Shown here in pieces: positions 59,355-64,000 of a stretch of DNA of 64,000 nucleotides. The DNA lies in contig NC_084893.1 of the NCBI RefSeq assembly GCF_958979055.1, positions 5,831,071 through 5,895,070 of the forward strand. Reading direction: 5' to 3'. Below the pieces are notes generated by a model, which saw nothing but the letters and a program-made list of their open reading frames with translations, did not search any database and was not told where the DNA came from. Every line of letters starts with the position of its first letter. Position 1 is the stretch's first letter. The translations under genes were made by a program, and so were the position numbers. The DNA is from Alnus glutinosa (taxonomy: Eukaryota > Streptophyta > Magnoliopsida > Fagales > Betulaceae).

Positions 59355-60127
59355 GACTCTGTTTGTTTCAGCGTAAAATGTTTGTTGTTGAAAAACGTTT
59401 TTAGAAAAATTAGTTTTCAGGAAAATGTTTTTCATGAAAATATTTTTTGGCATTTGGCGCGTACGGAAAATCACTTTTTTTTTTTTTTTCCTTTTCTTAT
59501 ATGTATAAATTTTCATTCAATTATATTAACGTATAAAAATTAATTTTTTATTCACAACATAAAAATATTAACAGAAAATAATAAAAAAAAAATTAACCTA
59601 ATAATTTGTGTATGGACAATGGTTAGATGGAGGCCTGTCGGTGGTTCGACTATGGTCCGAGGTTATCTCGGTGGTGGCCTGGCATTCTCTGGCAGTGGCT
59701 TGAGGTGGCTGGGTGGTGGTTCAAGATGGCTCGGCGGCGGTTCGGGGTAGCTTAGTGGTGGTCTAGTAGTGGTCCACGGGTGGTTTAGTGGTGGTCGGGG
59801 ATGGTTCGATGGTAGTCTGATGATGGTCTGGTGGTGGCTTGGCGGGGTCTCGGTTTGGCTTGGCGGTGGTCCCGAGCGGCTTGGTGTTGGCTTGGTGGTG
59901 CTCTAGCGGTAGTTCAGTAGTGGTCCGACGGTTTGAGAAAGAGAAACTCAAACTCAAAAAATGATTTACAAAAATTTAAAAATGAAAATCATTTTCCAAA
60001 ACTGAAAAAGCTTTTTTGTCAAACCAAAAATATTTTTAATTTGACTATTATTTTCGGTTGCACCAAACACCAAACCAAAAAATTGCATAAAACATTTTCC
60101 AAAAAATATTTTACAACAAATGAAGCC
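59355..60127. mobile_element. Harbinger-like non-autonomous element with minisatellite, unit B
   Basis: Left end GACTCTGTTTGTTTCAGCG after TAA (59352-59354); the right end is at about 60127 (aacaaatgaagcc), where the flanking TAA has decayed to AAA. The inner G-rich minisatellite (about 59620-59935) has diverged in repeat number and order from unit A. Confidence 0.7.
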
Positions 60128-60914
60128 AAAGTTGAGTCCAAACAGTTCAAGTCAATCATAGAATTTAAGGGCTAATGGCTAAGAATTTGTTTGGATGTGC
60201 GATTTTTTCTGTATTATATTCTATTATTTTGTATTATATTCAAAATTACAAATATCGAGAGAATTTTTTTTAAAAAAATTATGTTTGGATGGTTTAGAGA
60301 ACTTGAGACAAAATATAAAAAATTTATATCAAAATTGAGTAGAATTTGAATTAAAAAAAAAAAAAAAAAAAAAAAACCAAATATGTTTTTGAAAAATAAT
60401 AAAATAATAAACGGGGTAACGGCTAGTTGGAAACTAGCTAGCTTGGAACCCAAGAAACCTATACATATATACGGAGCGCCAAAGGTCGATAGAACTTAAA
60501 AGTGCCCTTTCTCATTGTTATCCTCTTTGCATTCGGAAGTCAAGTTTCGTTGAAAAACCAAGCCTTGCCTTTACTTTTCTTGCAATCTTGAAATTTTGAA
60601 GCAAGAAATCTCTGGGTTTGTGTTCTTTCTGCGGAAGTAGCGGGGAAGAAGTGATCAGTGTCTTGTAAAACTGCAATCTTGATCGAGCAAGCTAGATTTC
60701 TCCAGGTCGGTGATCTTAATTTTCGGAACACCAGTTCGATCTTTTATAATACACATACGTACATATCTTGGAAAGTGAACCCTAAATCTTTTCACTTTTT
60801 CAGTTTCTTGTTTCTGAAAATTTGCAATCTTGGAGCAAGAAAGGGAAATCTTGCAATCTCGGAGCGAGATTTTTCTGTGGGTTTTTGTCCTTAATCGGGT
60901 AATAGTTTTCAGCC

Positions 60915-61799
60915 ATGGTTTTTTCTGTTACCAAATCGGTTGATCAAATGCCCAAGAATGGGGACGTGCATCATAGCAGTTTCAAGAACCCCATTCCTCC
61001 GTGCCCAAGACAAATATCGGATAGAGCGGACGAGAAGCCACGGCTTGTTCTCAAGATCAAATTGCCTAGAGCCGGCAACAAAGGAGAGAAGCCTTGCAAA
61101 GTCTTCGAGGACAGAGCGGATGAGAAGCCAGCCCCAGCCCCAACGTCTTCAAGCTGCATGAATGGCGGCGTTGAAGAGAAGCCACGGCTTGTTTTCAGGA
61201 TCAAACTGCCAACAGCCCACAACAAAGGAGAAAAGTCTTGCAATGGCGTTGGCATCAGACATGGTCGTTTCAGGAAACCCATTTCTCTTTGCCATACAAA
61301 ATCGGCTTCAAGGGTTGCTACCGAGGAGAAATCAGACAAGAAGAAGCCTGTTCCAACATCTTCTACTGGCTTGAATTGTGCTGAAAACAATGCTTGTCAT
61401 GTTACGAGCAGGGTCAAGTTGCCAACACCAAACAACAACAACCTGGTACTGATTCCCTCCAGTGGCATGAGTTTTACCGATGGTGATGGGAAAAGATCAG
61501 AGAGATGTGTGATCAAGACCAAGTCGTCTTCAGTAGGCCAAAACAAGGTGGAATTGTTGAACATCCGAAAGAGGGCTGTGCAAGAAACAGAGTCCACAGA
61601 GAAGAGTTGTTTGAAAAAAGTTCAAATGGATGAGGAGGAGGCATCAGAGTTGAAACTTGAAGCCACGAAAAGGAAGCTACATCAGAGGTACCAACAAGCT
61701 CAAAATTCGAAAAGGAAGATCCAAGTGCTAGATTTCAAGGACATCCCTAAGCCTGAGAATGCTCCCAAGAGATCCAGGAACCAATACAGACGTTTATAG
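60915..61799 (+). CDS. Uncharacterised lysine-rich protein with internal repeats, copy B
   Basis: An intact frame of 294 codons collinear with copy A; one Glu is missing from the EEEE run. The start (MVFSVTKSVDQMPKNGD), both EKPRLV-IKLP repeats and the basic C-terminus are kept. About 15 residues differ, for example R to C twice in the second half, a Gly for Asp in the first repeat and Thr for Ile in KIKSS. The upstream TAG stop and the leader repeats are also conserved. It shows no sign of decay. Function unknown; see copy A. Confidence 0.7.
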   Translation: MVFSVTKSVDQMPKNGDVHHSSFKNPIPPCPRQISDRADEKPRLVLKIKLPRAGNKGEKPCKVFEDRADEKPAPAPTSSSCMNGGVEEKPRLVFRIKLPTAHNKGEKSCNGVGIRHGRFRKPISLCHTKSASRVATEEKSDKKKPVPTSSTGLNCAENNACHVTSRVKLPTPNNNNLVLIPSSGMSFTDGDGKRSERCVIKTKSSSVGQNKVELLNIRKRAVQETESTEKSCLKKVQMDEEEASELKLEATKRKLHQRYQQAQNSKRKIQVLDFKDIPKPENAPKRSRNQYRRL

Positions 61800-63165
61800 G
61801 CTGTGACATCCATGTTCTTTTATTCCTTTGATTCATCTAGATTTTGGGTCCTTTTTATTTTTCAGTCTGGTACAGAAATTGAGCTAGATCTTGTAATGTG
61901 TACGTAAGGAACCGGTTATTATCTTGTGTACTTGTTCTTTTCAATTAAGTAATTACTTTTATCTTTTTGTCTATATTGTAAATTAACTGACCTTGATTCA
62001 TATGTTTGCTTGGTTTATGAAAAACATGTTGTCCTGCAAGCACGAGATTTTATGAAATGCAGAAAAATTTGGGCTAAATTCTACTCCCAAGAGAATTACC
62101 ACGTCTGATATTATTTCTGCTTGGGAAGTAAATGGAAATGTATGGTTCGGGATCTTGTACAATTTTAAAGAAATTGTATATTTTCAAATTACAAAATTTA
62201 GGCTATATTTAGGCATCAAAACGCTTAGAGAATTTTACATATTAAAAATAGAGTAATGATTCACTATCACCTAAATATACAACTTTTCACCACCTTGTTT
62301 ATGTGGTAAGGTGGTCTCTCACCTTAATTTATTTTTAAAAAATGAAAAAACTCAAAAAGTAGTGGGGGACCACCTTGCCACATAGGTAAGGTGGTAAAAA
62401 ATTGTATATTTAGGTGGTAGTGAATCACTACTCTTAAAAATATGGCATATTATTGTGACAATCAAAAAGAATTTTCCTCCCAAAATGCTTCTTTATCATT
62501 TTTGGAGAGATGCTTCTTATTTATAAAACAAAAAGGCAGATTTTGACTCAAATTTTTTTGCAACATAGAAAGCAAGAACCTTCGAAAATATAATCAATTC
62601 TCAACTGTAACATGCCACATTTTTAATAGGTAGCATTTTCGAAAAGTTTTAATGCTTAAAAATAGCCTAAATTCTGTAATTTGAGAATCTACCATTTCGA
62701 AAAAATTGTAGGAGATCTTGATCCAAAATTGCATGGTGTTTGAAGTGTAGGAATATAAGTAGATATGACATATGTGGAATTAGATAAGACATGAGTCTAC
62801 AGAACAAAAACATAAATATTTATTAAGAGCCTGTTTGGGTGTGCATTTTCCAGAAAATTGATTTTCGTTGAAAACATTTTTCGGTGTTTGGCAAAATCAG
62901 AAATATTTTTATATTTTCATTAAATCATATTAACCTATAAAAATCAATTTTTATTCACAACATATAAATATTAATGTAAAATAATTAAAAACAAATCAAC
63001 CTAAAATAATGTTTAACTAAAATACTTTAAGGTAGGACGTTGCAAATTCGTCCTTCTTTCTTTCTTTTTTTTCTTTTTTTTTTTCATATGCTCTTTGCTG
63101 CAATGCATAAAAGATATAATAGTAGAATACTTCAAAAATAAAAAAGAAAAAAAAGAAAGAAGAAG
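61800..63165. other. 3' flank of orphan gene copy B
   Basis: AT-rich. Corresponds to the flank of copy A but with more differences, a MITE at 62250-62433 and a fragment of a Harbinger-like element at about 62825-63015. A T-rich/A-rich patch at 63045-63160 leads to the junction with unit C. Confidence 0.5.
62250..62433. mobile_element. Hairpin MITE private to unit B
   Basis: The left arm gagtaatgattcactatcac, ctaaatatacaa is inverted at the right as ttgtatatttaggtggtagt, gaatcactactc. TTAAAAAT flanks both sides (62242-62249 and 62434-62441). Unit A has the empty site, attaaaaatgttgcat, near 57305. An 8-bp duplication suggests a hAT-type MITE. Confidence 0.87.
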
Positions 63166-64000
63166 ATTGTTCAGTTTGGTACAGAAATTGAGCTAGATCT
63201 TGTAATGTGTGATCTTTTTGTCTATATATATTGGAAATTAACTGACCTTGATTCATATGTTTGCTTGGTTTATGAAAAACATATTGTCCTGCAAGCAGCA
63301 AATTTTATGAAAGGCAGAAAAATTTGGGCTAAATTCTACTCCCATGAGACTTACGTACCATGTCTAATGTTATTTCTATTTGGGAAATAGTACTTATACA
63401 CAATTGAAGCTCACGAGTTGACTTTCACACAAAATGCATGGGTCAGGATCTCGTAAAATTTCAAAGAAATTGTATATTCTCAAATTAAAAAATTTAGACC
63501 CTTTTTAAGCATCAAAACGCTTGGAAAATTCTAAATATTAAAAATGTTGCATATTATCGAGACAACCAAAACGAATATTCCTCTCAAAATGTTTATTTTT
63601 CATTTTTACAGAGACACTTCTTCTTCATAAAACCAAAAGAAAGATTTTGACTCAAAGTTTTTTTACAACATAGAGAGCAAGAACCAAACGAAAATATACT
63701 CAATTCTCAGTTGTAACATGCCACGTTTTTAATAAGTAACATTTTTCAAGTGTTTTGATGCCTAAAAAGGGCCTAAATTTTGTAATTTGAAAATCTACCA
63801 TTTCAAAAAAATTGTAGGAGATCTTGATCCAAAATTAGATGGGGTTTGAAGTTTAGGAATATAAGTGGATATGACATATGAGGAATTAGATAAGACATGA
63901 GTCTACAGAACAAAAACATAAATATTTACTAAGAGCCTATTTGGATGTGCGTTTGGTAAACAAATTTAAAGTGATTTTGAGGGTCAAAAAATGATTTTCA
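63166..64000. repeat. Segmental duplication, partial unit C (3' flank only, runs off the window)
   Basis: Starts attgttcagtttggtacag at 63166 and follows unit A from 56912 nearly base for base (ttttgtctatatatattgg, tttatgaaaggcagaaaaat). It matches A better than B. Only the 3' flank is present; the orphan gene itself is not repeated here. Confidence 0.82.

Larger units (their letters stand above)
57893..60914. other. Spacer of unit B between the exon relic and orphan gene copy B
   Basis: Matches the spacer of unit A. Contains the empty-site MITE at 58840-58995, the Harbinger-like element at 59355-60127 and the leader repeats at 60590-60870. No gene is seen. Confidence 0.5.
57810..63165. repeat. 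Tandem segmental duplication, unit B
   Basis: Collinear with unit A from 57810 to about 62825, including the second orphan gene. It lacks the equivalent of about 51653-52838 and the element at 53826-53976, and it carries a private MITE at 62250-62433. The tail (about 62825-63015) is a fragment related to the Harbinger-like element at 59355. Confidence 0.82.

Overview
The window is nuclear DNA from a flowering plant, almost certainly a dicot. Genes are split by AT-rich introns with GT-AG borders, intergenic DNA is AT-rich and packed with transposon remnants, and the gene families are plant ones: a plastid-type anthranilate phosphoribosyltransferase, a plant WNK kinase and a GUB_WAK-domain extracellular protein. 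The species cannot be fixed from the sequence alone; a woody rosid is a guess. No bacterial operon, CRISPR array or rRNA locus was seen.

Layout. 1-172: last exon of an unrecognised gene (+). 2639-8818: five-exon PX plus Rubicon-homology gene (-), with a SINE in intron 2. 9430-10293: perfect-looking 432-bp tandem duplication. 10988-14067: Harbinger-like element holding a complete nested hAT-like element. 14546-18325: MPP10 (+, 13 exons), preceded by a telo-box. 19804-22817: WNK kinase (-, 7 exons), convergent with MPP10. 23391-35443: gene-poor block of four degraded copies of one repeat, broken up by a long-inverted-repeat element, a solo LTR, a MITE and a deleted Ty1/copia element. 36834-39176: TIMMDC1-like Tim17-family gene (-, 4 exons). 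39932-41730: LTR retrotransposon remnant. 42481-44733: GUB_WAK-domain gene (+, 3 exons). 44734-47988: AT-rich spacer with MITEs. 47989-52095: anthranilate phosphoribosyltransferase (+, 10 exons). 51574-64000: tandem segmental duplication carrying two copies of an intron-less orphan gene and a third copy of its 3' flank.

The genes are housekeeping or signalling genes (membrane trafficking, ribosome biogenesis, kinase signalling, mitochondrial complex I assembly, cell-surface carbohydrate binding, tryptophan synthesis) with no evident shared pathway. Exon borders were worked out by hand from reading frame, phase and splice sites; for every complete multi-exon gene the exon lengths add up to an open frame.

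The most unusual part is the right end. A segment starting inside the anthranilate phosphoribosyltransferase gene was duplicated in tandem; the second copy keeps only the start of that gene's exon 8 and then lost about 1.2 kb. Each copy carries an uncharacterised lysine-rich gene with internal repeats. The paralogues differ at about as many amino-acid positions as neutral drift would predict. Each copy of the segment has one MITE that the other lacks, so the duplication pre-dates both insertions.
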